Assembly (NCBI GenBank): GCA_964467315.1 | Contig: CAYXSA010000005.1 | Location: 1 to 64,000, forward strand | DNA from: JAAFIM01 sp964467315 | GTDB taxonomy: Bacteria > Bacteroidota > Bacteroidia > Chitinophagales > Saprospiraceae | Direction: 5' to 3' | DNA: 64,000 nucleotides | Shown: in pieces, positions 38,944 to 47,630 of the stretch | How the letters are laid out: each line of letters begins with the position of its first letter | Numbering within the stretch: position 1 is the stretch's first letter | Position numbers and translations under genes: made by a program | The notes under the pieces: generated by a model | Database searches by the model: none | The model's input: only the letters and a program-made list of their open reading frames with translations | What the model was told of the DNA's origin: nothing

Positions 38944-39048
38944 GCGTGAGGGATATGTAGAGCCGTAGCATGGCACAAGTGCGTAAGCACGCCGTGCTAC
39001 GGCTCAAATAGCCCGACCGCCGCGCCTTTTTGCGCGGTGGGCACGCCC
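38944..39048 (-). repeat. Modular palindromic element, copy 9
   Basis: A GC hairpin (CGCGCCGCC...GGCGGCGCG, about 38906-38931) lies before the core. The second slot holds the enlarged 46-base palindrome (38960-39005). The GGGCGTG end is 15 bases from the stop of copy B. Confidence 0.85.
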
Positions 39049-39063
39049 AAAACAAAAAAATGC

Positions 39064-40773
39064 TTACTGGCGCTGTGCTTTAAGGGTGGCGCGCTTGCCG
39101 TCTTGGCTACGCAACTCGATAAAATACATACCCGCCGCAGAAGGCAATTCCACTTGCAGCCTGTCCACATTTTGGTACTGCGTGCTGCTCATTTGTTGCC
39201 CCAAACCGTTGAAAACCGTAGCCTCTATCCCTGCGCTAAACTCACCAAGCTGAACATTCACAGACCCGTCGAAGCTGGGATTCGGGAAAAGCTGCATCTG
39301 CGCAAACTCCGTGCGCTCCACGCTGATAACCGTTTGCGACCATTTAGCTACAAAAATATCCTGACCACCCAAAACCGCAGTAGTATCTGTATCAAAAGCA
39401 AGAGCGTCTATTTGCCCGCCAACAAGGTATACATGTGCAGCATTAGCGCTATTGATTGCGTACCCCGCAGTACATGCTCCTAAGGTAGTATCCACAGACG
39501 CATAGTGCCAGAGATAGCCACCCGCGCTATTCAATTTCAGCACGAAAGGCAAGTATTTAGTAACTGCGCCTGTCCCGACTGCTGCCCCTGCGCTGGGGTC
39601 AAAATCTATTGCGCCCCCATACCTGCCTCCAATATACATATTATCATCAGCATCATGGCCAATTCCAAAAATGTAATTGCTGCTGTTAGCGTTTTGTGGC
39701 TCCAGCACCTGCCCTGACACAAAATCGCCTGCGCTATTGAGTTGAAGTACAAAAGCTATATCCGCAATCGCGCTGAATGCATTGGTTTTGAGTACCATTG
39801 CTGCGCTGGGATCCAGATCAATGCTATCTCTAAAAGCGCCTACTATAGCTATATTACCATCGTTTAGCACATCTAGCGCATAGTCATAAGTACTTTTTCC
39901 AGATATTGTTTTCGTCCACTGGAAAGTGCCCGCCGTATTCCATTTCGCTATCCAAAAACCGTCATTGTATGTAGAAAGTGCTAAAGGAGCTTGAGTGGCA
40001 GCACTTCTGTCTAAGTCAAGCGCGGGCAAAGAATAATGCTGCTGAGAAAAATATAAATCTCCTGCTGCATTTGTCGCTATATTTAGCGACCCATCGCTTG
40101 TTTCCATAGCATGCGACCAAACAAAATTTTGAGCAGCATCCAGCTTGACAAGCGCAGACCCCAAGCCCGAATTAGTAAGGGTTTGGGTGCCTGCATTCGG
40201 GTCGCTATCAATGCTACCTTCAAAATATATTGCTAAGTACAGATTGTTGCTACCATCTGCCACTACCCCCATAAAGCTGTCATAGCCTGTGCTACCAAAC
40301 TGTTTGACGGAAACAAAATCTCCATTGCTGTCGAGTTTCAACAAAAAAGCATCGGCACTGCCAGCAGAAGCAAGATTTTGCGTGCCTGCATTCGGGTCGA
40401 AGTCAACGGTTCCTTCAAAGTTGCCGCCTATATAGACATTGCCGCTGCCGTCAAGCGCTAACTTCCTTCCAACTTCGTTTCCTGTGCCGCCTATTCGCTT
40501 TGCCCAAGTCAAGGCACCAGAGGGCGCATACTTCGCAATAAACGCATCGTTGCTACCCGCTGAAGTAAGCGAGGAAGTCCCTGCTTCATCGAAAGTAGCC
40601 GTCCCTTGAAAATAACCCGTAATGTAGAGGTTGCCCGCAGCATCTACGGCTGTAGCATAGACAGACTCCGTTGAGCTGCCACCTACGGCGTAAGCCCTGT
40701 CGAAAGTTGCCTGCGCTTGCGCATTGTAGGCGAATAACGCCCCCGCAAGCAAGGATAAGATAGTTTTTTTCAT
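39064..40773 (-). CDS. Secreted SBBP beta-propeller protein with T9SS domain, copy B
   Basis: This 569-residue protein has the same architecture as copy A: signal peptide (KKTILSLLAGALFAYNAQAQ), SBBP blades (NLYITGYFQGTATFDE, NVYIGGNFEGTVDFDPNAG, NMYIGGRYGGAIDFDPSAG) and a T9SS sorting domain at the end (MQLFPNPSFDG...RATLKAQRQ). Differences from copy A are scattered substitutions along the length, so the duplication is not brand new. The leader of about 50 bases up to the -7 box TATTTTTG (40815-40808) is conserved with copy A, but the -33 region differs. The two genes are separated by about 245 bases that hold one palindromic element. Confidence 0.9.
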   Translation of the reverse strand: MKKTILSLLAGALFAYNAQAQATFDRAYAVGGSSTESVYATAVDAAGNLYITGYFQGTATFDEAGTSSLTSAGSNDAFIAKYAPSGALTWAKRIGGTGNEVGRKLALDGSGNVYIGGNFEGTVDFDPNAGTQNLASAGSADAFLLKLDSNGDFVSVKQFGSTGYDSFMGVVADGSNNLYLAIYFEGSIDSDPNAGTQTLTNSGLGSALVKLDAAQNFVWSHAMETSDGSLNIATNAAGDLYFSQQHYSLPALDLDRSAATQAPLALSTYNDGFWIAKWNTAGTFQWTKTISGKSTYDYALDVLNDGNIAIVGAFRDSIDLDPSAAMVLKTNAFSAIADIAFVLQLNSAGDFVSGQVLEPQNANSSNYIFGIGHDADDNMYIGGRYGGAIDFDPSAGAAVGTGAVTKYLPFVLKLNSAGGYLWHYASVDTTLGACTAGYAINSANAAHVYLVGGQIDALAFDTDTTAVLGGQDIFVAKWSQTVISVERTEFAQMQLFPNPSFDGSVNVQLGEFSAGIEATVFNGLGQQMSSTQYQNVDRLQVELPSAAGMYFIELRSQDGKRATLKAQRQ

Positions 40774-40857
40774 CTTGTTTAGATGTTTGTAGTTAGTAAA
40801 ATCGAAACAAAAATAAGCCTTTTTCAGCTCTTATTCGCTCTTTCAGACAGTTTTTTT

Positions 40858-41239
40858 GGGCGTGCCCGCCGCCCTCACCCCTTTGCCCCGCAAGGGGGCA
40901 GCCTGCGCATACGCGCAGGCGGGGGGCAAGCGGCGGTCGGGCTATCCGCTGCATCACAGCTTGCGCGGCAAAGCCGCGCTTGCGCTGTGGTTCCGCTCCT
41001 ATCCCTCACGCGTCTACGCTCCCTGCCCAATCCTCCCAAAAAATAAATTTAAAAAAACGCGCCGCAGCCCTTTGCTGCGGCGCGTGCCGTATTTTGCGTG
41101 AGGGATATGTAGAGCCGTAGCATGGCACAAGTGCGTAAGCACGCCGTGCTACGGCTCAAATAGCCCGACCGCGCCCATGTAGAGACGCGATAAATCGCGT
41201 CTCCGCCCGCCTTTGCGGGCGGTGGGCGCGGGCACGCCC
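40858..41239. repeat. Inverted pair of modular palindromic elements, copies 10a/10b
   Basis: Forward copy 40858-41011, a GC hairpin (CGCGCCGCAG...CTGCGGCGCG, about 41058-41085), and reverse copy 41096-41239 with the 46-base palindrome (41112-41157) and an AGACGCGAT...ATCGCGTCT palindrome in hairpin A. The outer end is 15 bases from the next stop. Confidence 0.85.
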
Positions 41240-41253
41240 AAAAAAATAAAAAA

Positions 41254-43602
41254 CTACTGTTTCACGATTTTGAGGGTAGTCGTGCGTCCGTCGGCAGCGC
41301 GCAGGGTCAAAAAGTAAGTACCTGCTGGATAATCGAGCTGCATTTCCATACGCGCTTGCGCCTGTACACGGCGTGCATCGACTACGCGACCCGCCAAATC
41401 GACCATCCGCAGATCCAATTCCGCGCCCCAAAGGGCAGCATCTGCCAACTCTACGACCATAGCGCCCTGCGTCGGATTCGGAAAGGCTTGCGCGCCGAGT
41501 GTTGGCTCATTGGCGGCGTTGCGCTCTATGCTTATCGCTATTTCCGATATTTTCATAAGGAAGGCATCGCGCACGCCGCCGCTTGCCGACTGATGCGCGC
41601 CTGCTGTCGTTGTGAGCGCTGTGTGTGTGATGTTGCCTGCTACTACATACCAAGCATTATCTTGATAGTGCGCCGTTGTTAGTACTTCGTTGCTTGTGCT
41701 GCCATAGTAGGAGCCCCAACGCACGATTCCCCCTGTATCTACAGACATCATGACCATATCGCTGCCCCCCATTAAGTTATTTTGCAATGCATCTGTGGTT
41801 ACGATGATAGAATTGATAACGGTGTCTACTCTACCCACCAAAAACATATTGCCATTGCCTGAGCCCGTAATGGCGTTTAGGCTTATGCCGAAAGGATAAT
41901 TGTGGCGATTGATATGATTGCCGCTTGCATCGAATTTTATGCGGGCAGCGAGTTCAGTCGCTGGGCTTGCGCCGTTCGCCGTTATATAAACGCGTCCGTC
42001 AGTGGCTACATAAATCCCTGTAAAGGTGTAGCCTTCGTCGTAGTAAGTTCCCCAAGCCTGTGTCCCATCGCTATTGAATTTTGATAAGCACATACGGATA
42101 CCCGAGTTGCTTGCGATGTAAGCGCCTGCTGTAGCTATGCCTGCTGTGGACTGTGTTCTTGAGAAAATGTAGGCGTTGCCTGAAGCATCTAAAGTCATGC
42201 CTGAGAAACTACCATCATTGCTGCTACCGCCGTAGTAAGTGCCCCATTGGCGTACACCGCTGCTATTGAATTTGGCGAGATACATATCATCAAAGCCTGC
42301 AAGGGTTGTTTGGTGTGCACCAGAAGAGGCGATGCCGTTGGTAGAGGTCGTTTGTCCAGCAATCAGCACATTGCCCAAAGCATCGACTTCGAGGTTGCCG
42401 ATAGTTTCGTAGCCATCGCTACCGCCATAATAGGTAGCCCATTGGCGGGTGCCTGCGTTATTGAATTTCACCAAAAAGGCATCAGAGCCGCTGCCTGCAT
42501 AAGCTGTTTGGTGTGCCCCTGCTGTAGATAATCCAGAGCCAGAGGTTGCCTCTACAGTGCCTGCAATGTAGACGTTGCCAGAAGCATCTGTGTCGACTGC
42601 ATAAGCATCTTCGTAGTCTGCACCGCCGTAATAGGTAGCCCATTGGCGCACGCCGTTGCTATTGAATTTTACCAGCATGGCATCGCCGTTGCCATCAGCG
42701 TAGGTGTTTTGATGTCCGCCTTGAGCGATCGCAGTGGGCGAGTCTGTATAACCTGTTATATAGACATTGGAGCCATCGCCTGATACGTCATAGGCTGCGT
42801 CCCATTCGGCTCCGCCGTAGTAGGTAGACCAAGCCAATTCGGGGTCGATGGTGAGGGTTTGCGTTGGATCGTAAGCGCCGACTTGGAAAGCGATTTCGTT
42901 TTCGCCTACGGAAACGAAGCGGGTAGCAATGGTAGCACCATTTTGCAGAGAAACGGGTGTTTTTTCGGTGATGTCGCCCATGCGGCTATGCAGGGTCAAG
43001 GAGCCATCTGCATTGAGTTGCAAGCCTTCTTGGTGCTTCATGCGCAGGCGTATATTTTGTGGGTTGCCGCCTGGGCGCACCACAAAATCGTACTTCAGCC
43101 CGTTTGCGGTCGAATAAATGACCCAATCAATGTTTGGATATACATTGTGGTAGGTCAAGCGCTCGTAGCTGTGTACGTCGAGGGCGTTGTGGTTGTAGTA
43201 ATTGACATAGTCTTCGCTTTTGCCCTGCGCTGATACGCGAGCAGAAGCGTCTGCGCCAACCAATTCCACATCCATACGATAGGTCTCGCGGCGAATTTCT
43301 GCGCGCAAGCGGCGTTGCTCCTCGCGTTCGGCAGCCGTCAGCTCGCTGCTTTTTTTGTGTGTATAGCCCGCCGGGTAATGCAGTCGGCTGAACTGATAGG
43401 CAAGCCCATTGGACATTGCGTATACTTGCAAGCCTGCCTGTGCGTAGTGGTAGCGCACTGCTCGGCTCACATTGCCCGTCCAATCTACAATCTGTCCTTT
43501 GTTCTCTTCAAAGGCAGCCGCAGCGCCCAAATGTTGGGCAGAGAGCGAGTTTGCGCCCAGCATAAGCGCAGCGCTTAGTAAGGAATACATTTTCCAACTC
43601 AT
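41254..43602 (-). CDS. Secreted SBBP-repeat protein with ENKGQ domain and T9SS domain
   Basis: This 782-residue protein has a signal peptide (MYSLLSAALMLGANSLSAQ). An N-terminal domain opens with FEENKGQIVDW, the ENKGQ-type domain common in Bacteroidota T9SS proteins, followed by classical SBBP repeats about 53-57 residues apart, each with WxTYYGG...DxSGNVYIxGxT...DAFLVKFNxxG. A sorting domain covers about 700-782 (AQAFPNPTQGAMVVEL...YPAGTYFLTLRAADGRTTTLKIVKQ). It is exported by Sec and the T9SS and is probably surface bound. It is related to but clearly distinct from copies A and B. All three stand in the same direction, but each has its own leader and the gaps carry palindromic elements, so they are probably separate transcripts. 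Confidence 0.9.
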   Translation of the reverse strand: MSWKMYSLLSAALMLGANSLSAQHLGAAAAFEENKGQIVDWTGNVSRAVRYHYAQAGLQVYAMSNGLAYQFSRLHYPAGYTHKKSSELTAAEREEQRRLRAEIRRETYRMDVELVGADASARVSAQGKSEDYVNYYNHNALDVHSYERLTYHNVYPNIDWVIYSTANGLKYDFVVRPGGNPQNIRLRMKHQEGLQLNADGSLTLHSRMGDITEKTPVSLQNGATIATRFVSVGENEIAFQVGAYDPTQTLTIDPELAWSTYYGGAEWDAAYDVSGDGSNVYITGYTDSPTAIAQGGHQNTYADGNGDAMLVKFNSNGVRQWATYYGGADYEDAYAVDTDASGNVYIAGTVEATSGSGLSTAGAHQTAYAGSGSDAFLVKFNNAGTRQWATYYGGSDGYETIGNLEVDALGNVLIAGQTTSTNGIASSGAHQTTLAGFDDMYLAKFNSSGVRQWGTYYGGSSNDGSFSGMTLDASGNAYIFSRTQSTAGIATAGAYIASNSGIRMCLSKFNSDGTQAWGTYYDEGYTFTGIYVATDGRVYITANGASPATELAARIKFDASGNHINRHNYPFGISLNAITGSGNGNMFLVGRVDTVINSIIVTTDALQNNLMGGSDMVMMSVDTGGIVRWGSYYGSTSNEVLTTAHYQDNAWYVVAGNITHTALTTTAGAHQSASGGVRDAFLMKISEIAISIERNAANEPTLGAQAFPNPTQGAMVVELADAALWGAELDLRMVDLAGRVVDARRVQAQARMEMQLDYPAGTYFLTLRAADGRTTTLKIVKQ

Positions 43603-43647
43603 GTTGAAAGTTTGTTTTAGTTAAAAGATAATAGCAAGATGCTATGG

Positions 43648-43677
43648 CAAAAATAAACCTTTTTATTGAGACACAAA
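43648..43677 (-). promoter_or_regulatory. Bacteroidota promoter (TTTG-N18-TATTTTTG)
   Basis: Minus-strand TTTG (43677-43674) and TATTTTTG (43655-43648) are 18 bases apart, about 46 bases upstream of the start at 43602. The block around it resembles the leader of SBBP copy A, including the -33 to -7 spacer AATAAAAAGG. Confidence 0.7.
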
Positions 43678-43738
43678 GGCTTGCAAAACATATAAAAAAA
43701 CGCGCCGCAGCCCTTTGCTGCGGCGCGTGCCGTATTTT

Positions 43739-43878
43739 GCGTGAGGGATATGTAGAGCCGTAGCATGGCACAAGTGCGTAAGCACGCCGTGCTACGGCTC
43801 AAATAGCCCGACCGCGCCCCCTTTGCCCCCTTTCAAGGGGGCAGCCGCGTAGCGGCGGGGGTAGGCGCGGGCACGCCC
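43739..43878 (-). repeat. Modular palindromic element, copy 11
   Basis: It is preceded by the GC hairpin CGCGCCGCAG...CTGCGGCGCG. The second slot is the 46-base palindrome (43755-43800). Hairpin A has CCCCCTTTCAAGGGGG at its tip. It ends 21 bases from the gcvP stop. Confidence 0.85.
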
Positions 43879-43898
43879 AAAAAAATAAACCCTAAATT

Positions 43899-46805
43899 TT
43901 AGGCATACGCCTCAATAGGCAGACAGGTGCAAATCAGGTTTTTGTCGCCGTGTGCGTTGTTGATGCGCGCCGTCGTCGCCCAAAACTTGCGCTCGCGCAC
44001 AAAAGGCAGCGCAAAAGCCGCTTTCTCGCGGCTGTAAGGGCGCGCCCAATGGTCGGAAGTCAGCAAAGACTGCGTATGCGGCGCGTTATGAAGGACATTA
44101 TTATCGGCGGGATAAATGCCCATCGCTATCTCGTCTATCTCGGCGCGCACTTGCAAAAGCGCATCGCAAAAGCGGTCTAACTCCGCCTTATCCTCCGACT
44201 CCGTAGGCTCTATCATGATAGTCCCCGCCACAGGAAAGGACAAAGTAGGCGCGTGAAAACCGTAATCCATGAGCCGTTTCGCCACATCTTCGGCGCTTAC
44301 CAGCTCTTTGAAGGGACGCAAATCGAGTATCAATTCGTGTGCTGCTCTGCCTTGCTCGCCTGTATATAAAACCTTGTAAGCCCCTTCCAAGCGGGCTTTG
44401 ATATAATTGGCATTGAGTATGGCGTACTCCGTCGCCAAGCGGCAACCTTCTGCGCCCAGCATACGGATATAGCCGTAGGAAATCAGCAAAATGCTCGCCG
44501 AGCCCCAAGGCGCAGCCGAAACCGCCGAAATGCCCCGTTCTCCACCCACTTCGGGCGCAAAATGATGCTTCGGCAAAAAGGGCGCAAGCTTTTCGTTGAC
44601 GCAAATCGGTCCCATACCAGGTCCACCGCCACCATGCGGGATGGCAAAGGTTTTATGCAAATTCAAATGGCAAACGTCCGCGCCAATCAGACCTGGCGAG
44701 GTCAAACCGACCTGCGCATTCATATTGGCACCGTCCATATAGACCAAGCCGCCGAAGTCGTGTATCAGCGCGCAGATGTCTTTTATCGCGGTTTCAAAAA
44801 CCCCATGCGTCGAGGGATAAGTTACCATCAAAGCGGCGAGATTGGCTCGATGTAGTTCGGCTTTAGCGCGCAAATCGTCGAGATTGATATTGCCGCGCTC
44901 ATCGCATTCTACCACCACGACCTGCATACCGACCATGACGGCAGAAGCGGGATTGGTGCCATGCGCCGAAGCGGGAATCAGCGCTACCGTGCGATGCGCT
45001 TGCTTATTGGCAAGATGGTAGGCGCGTATCGTCAGCAGACCCGAATACTCGCCCTGCGCACCCGAATTGGACTGCAAGGAGCAAGCCGCAAAACCCGTAA
45101 TTTCGCAAAGATATTGCTCCAGCTCGCTGAAAATTTGCGCATAACCTGCTGTTTGTGCCGCAGGCGCGAAGGGGTGAATGTTGGCAAACTCCGCCCAAGA
45201 AACGGGTAGCATCTCGCTCGCTGCATTGAGTTTCATGGTGCAAGAGCCCAGCGAAATCATCGAATGCACCAAAGATAAATCCTTATTTTCTAAGCGCTTG
45301 ATATAGCGCATAAGCTGCGATTCGGAGCGATACAGGCTAAAAACCTCGTGGGTCAAAAAGCGGCTTTGACGCTGAAAGGCAGCGGGAATGCGGCTTTCTA
45401 CCTTGCCGCCATAGGTGTTTTGCAGGTATTCGGCGGTGTAGGGGATTTCTCGCGGCGTATTGGGCGCGCCGATTACGAAGACATTAAGCAACTGCGCCAA
45501 GTCAGCGAGCTGGGTCGTCTCGTCTATAGAAAACTGCACATAACGCGACTGTGGATAGTAAAAATTGATTTTATACGACTCCGCCGAGCCACGTATGCGG
45601 GCTGCATTTTGGGCGTCTATGGCATCTACGCGCAGGGTATCGAAAAAGTCTTTATTGACAATCGTGTAGCCCATGCGTTTGAGCTCATCGTGGGCGATGA
45701 CGGTGAGCGCCTGCACTTTTTGAGCGATATTGCGTATGCCCTCTTCGCCGTGATAGACGGCGTACATACCCGCCATTACTGCCAAGAGCGCTTGGGCGGT
45801 GCAGATATTGGAGGTGGCTTTATCGCGGCGGATATGCTGCTCCCGCGTTTGCAAAGCCATACGCAGGGCGCGTTTGCCTTCTACGTCGATAGAAACGCCG
45901 ATAATGCGACCTGGTATGATGCGTTTATATTCGTCCTTACAGGCAAAAAATGCCGCGTGCGGACCGCCGTAGCCCATCGGCACGCCAAAACGCTGGCTAT
46001 TGCCTACGACCACGTCTGCGCCCCATTCGGCGGGCGGCGCAAGCAGCGCCAAACTCAACAAATCCGCGCAAACAATCAGCCCGATACCTGCTGCCTGCGC
46101 CTTTGCGCCTATATTGTGTACATCGCCCAAGCTGCCATCTTCGGCGGGATATTGCAGGACTATCGCAAAGGTAGATTCTGCATTATAGGTAAATAAATCC
46201 TCTGCGCAGACAACCACTTCCAAGCCCAAAGGCTCGGCGCGAGTTATCAGCACGTCGAGCGTCTGCGGATAGACCTTATTAGATACCCAAATCTGCCGAC
46301 GCTCCTCGCCTTTTTTCTTGTTTTTCGCGCCGTAGAGCATCGCCATCGCCTCTGCTGCGGCTGTGCCTTCGTCCAAAAGGGAGGCATTGGCAATAGGCAA
46401 ACCCGTCATATCGCTCACGACGGTCTGAAAATTTAGCAAAGCCTCCAAGCGCCCTTGCGCGATTTCCGCCTGATAGGGCGTATATTGCGTGTACCAACCA
46501 GGGTTTTGAAACACATTGCGCAAGATAGGCGCGGGCGTTATCGTGCCATAATAGCCCAGACCGATATAGGTCGAAAAAAGCTGATTTTTGGCGGCAATAC
46601 CGCGCAAATGCTGCATATATTCGTACTCGCTAAGCGGCGCGGGCAGATTTAGCGCCTTTGGCGAGCGAATGGCAGAGGGCACGGTTTCCTCTATGAGTTG
46701 CGCCCGCGTCGAGCAGCCGACAGCTTGGAGCATTTCCTGTTCTTCTTCCTGTCCGATGCCGACGTGTCGGCGCAAAAATTGGTCGGTGTGGTGTATGGGC
46801 AACAT
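43899..46805 (-). CDS. gcvP: Glycine dehydrogenase (decarboxylating), P protein
   Basis: This 968-residue single-chain P protein of the glycine cleavage system is a pyridoxal-phosphate enzyme that decarboxylates glycine and loads the aminomethyl group onto the H protein lipoyl arm. It acts in the cytoplasm. The PLP-binding lysine is Lys718 in NLHKTFAIPHGGGGPGMGPI. The N-terminal half has the conserved SYYGTITP-like stretch (GLGYYGTITPAPILRNV) and NPGWYTQYTPYQAEIAQGRLE. Length is typical of the fused alpha-beta form. No gcvT or gcvH lies alongside, as is usual in Bacteroidota. The start codon ATG at 46805 lies 3 bases from a GTAACTC heptamer array, and a consensus promoter is found about 95 bases upstream. 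Confidence 0.98.
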   Translation of the reverse strand: MLPIHHTDQFLRRHVGIGQEEEQEMLQAVGCSTRAQLIEETVPSAIRSPKALNLPAPLSEYEYMQHLRGIAAKNQLFSTYIGLGYYGTITPAPILRNVFQNPGWYTQYTPYQAEIAQGRLEALLNFQTVVSDMTGLPIANASLLDEGTAAAEAMAMLYGAKNKKKGEERRQIWVSNKVYPQTLDVLITRAEPLGLEVVVCAEDLFTYNAESTFAIVLQYPAEDGSLGDVHNIGAKAQAAGIGLIVCADLLSLALLAPPAEWGADVVVGNSQRFGVPMGYGGPHAAFFACKDEYKRIIPGRIIGVSIDVEGKRALRMALQTREQHIRRDKATSNICTAQALLAVMAGMYAVYHGEEGIRNIAQKVQALTVIAHDELKRMGYTIVNKDFFDTLRVDAIDAQNAARIRGSAESYKINFYYPQSRYVQFSIDETTQLADLAQLLNVFVIGAPNTPREIPYTAEYLQNTYGGKVESRIPAAFQRQSRFLTHEVFSLYRSESQLMRYIKRLENKDLSLVHSMISLGSCTMKLNAASEMLPVSWAEFANIHPFAPAAQTAGYAQIFSELEQYLCEITGFAACSLQSNSGAQGEYSGLLTIRAYHLANKQAHRTVALIPASAHGTNPASAVMVGMQVVVVECDERGNINLDDLRAKAELHRANLAALMVTYPSTHGVFETAIKDICALIHDFGGLVYMDGANMNAQVGLTSPGLIGADVCHLNLHKTFAIPHGGGGPGMGPICVNEKLAPFLPKHHFAPEVGGERGISAVSAAPWGSASILLISYGYIRMLGAEGCRLATEYAILNANYIKARLEGAYKVLYTGEQGRAAHELILDLRPFKELVSAEDVAKRLMDYGFHAPTLSFPVAGTIMIEPTESEDKAELDRFCDALLQVRAEIDEIAMGIYPADNNVLHNAPHTQSLLTSDHWARPYSREKAAFALPFVRERKFWATTARINNAHGDKNLICTCLPIEAYA

Positions 46806-46808
46806 TGC

Positions 46809-46843
46809 GAGTTACGAGTTACAAGTTACGAGTTACGAGCTAC
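46809..46843. repeat. GAGTTAC heptamer array (5 units) at the gcvP start
   Basis: Five units, two with one change (AAGTTAC, GAGCTAC). Read on the gene strand they are GTAACTC towards the ATG and end 3 bases before it, inside the inferred 5' untranslated region. Confidence 0.9.
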
Positions 46844-46900
46844 TGCGAGGTTAACACAAAGCAAATGGCAAAGGTTAAGGCAAAGCAGCAATTCGCGGCG

Positions 46901-46931
46901 CAAATATACAGCAATCAAGCCTATTCACAAA
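46901..46931 (-). promoter_or_regulatory. Candidate gcvP promoter (TTTG-N19-TATATTTG)
   Basis: Minus-strand TTTG (46931-46928), a 19-base spacer and TATATTTG (46908-46901) fully match the Bacteroidota consensus. Transcription from here would make a leader of about 90 bases that includes the heptamer array. Confidence 0.65.
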
Positions 46932-46970
46932 CAAAGCAGATTCGTAATTCTATGCTATTCGTCATTTTTT

Positions 46971-47074
46971 GGGCGTGCCCGCGCCGCTAAAAAGGCGGCG
47001 CGGTCGGGCTATTTGGGGCGTATCCACATCGCCCCATAGGGCGAATGTTGATTCGCCCCTACTATCCCTCACGC
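46971..47074 (+). repeat. Modular palindromic element, copy 12
   Basis: Hairpin A is GCCC-GCGCCGC...GCGGCGC-GGTC-GGGC with an AAAAA loop. The second slot holds a GGGCGAATGTTGATTCGCCC-type hairpin. A GC hairpin (CCCGCCGC...GCGGCGGG, about 47083-47107) follows. Confidence 0.85.
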
Positions 47075-47242
47075 ATTTTTATCCCGCCGCAAAAAAGTTG
47101 CGGCGGGCGGTAGTGCAAAAAAGCGGGCACACCCAAAAAAAATAAAAACAGCCCCGCATATCTAAAAAACACCATTTCGATGGCGTATATTTGCCTTTGA
47201 AACAGCATTTCTCTTGCTTAACGCCCAAACAACATCAAAAAA

Positions 47243-47621
47243 ATGGACATTTTAAATCCAAATGGGGGGGCAAATCAGCCCTCGAAATTTTGACTGAACG
47301 CCTACACGCACTCGCCGCCGAATATAAGGCGATAGCACCCTCGCAGCCAAAAAACGCAGCGCCTATTGCCTCCAGCGACCTGCAAAAAGTTTGCTCAGTT
47401 ATTTTTCTCAAATTCCCGTTTTTTCAGACGAAATAGAGCCTGTTTATGGAGACGTAACCTGGCCGCTAATTGAACACTGGGGTAAACTAGGCATATTAAA
47501 AGCTACACTATGCAACCCTGAAGGAATTGATTTTAGTAGTTGGGAATTGTCGTGGAACGACGAAATCGACCAACTTATTAAATGGGCAACCTGCTACACT
47601 GCCCCAGAATTTAAATTTTAA
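47243..47621 (+). pseudogene. Small gene with two homopolymer frameshifts
   Basis: Three overlapping frames join into one sensible protein of about 126 residues: MDILNPNGG, then GKSALEILTERLHALAAEY...ASSDLQK, then SLLSYFSQIPVFSDEIEPVYGDVTW...YTAPEFKF. The first shift is at the G7 run (47264-47270, one G short) and the second at the A5 run (47384-47388, one A short). Either the gene is broken, or it is switched by slipped-strand changes, or both runs carry sequencing errors. I do not recognise the family. The C-terminal part (DVTWPLIEHW, WELSWNDEIDQLIKW) is acidic and Trp-rich. It lies 9 bases before a lipoprotein gene, suggesting an operon. Confidence 0.6.
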
Positions 47622-47630
47622 CTCCTAACT

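Noticed and set aside
38818..38976. 53-residue extension of SBBP copy A.
   Set aside because: It translates promoter and element DNA, and trimming gives the exact length of copy B.
44100..44300. Search for gcvT/gcvH partners or a glycine riboswitch around gcvP.
   Set aside because: None seen; only shadows of gcvP and repeats.
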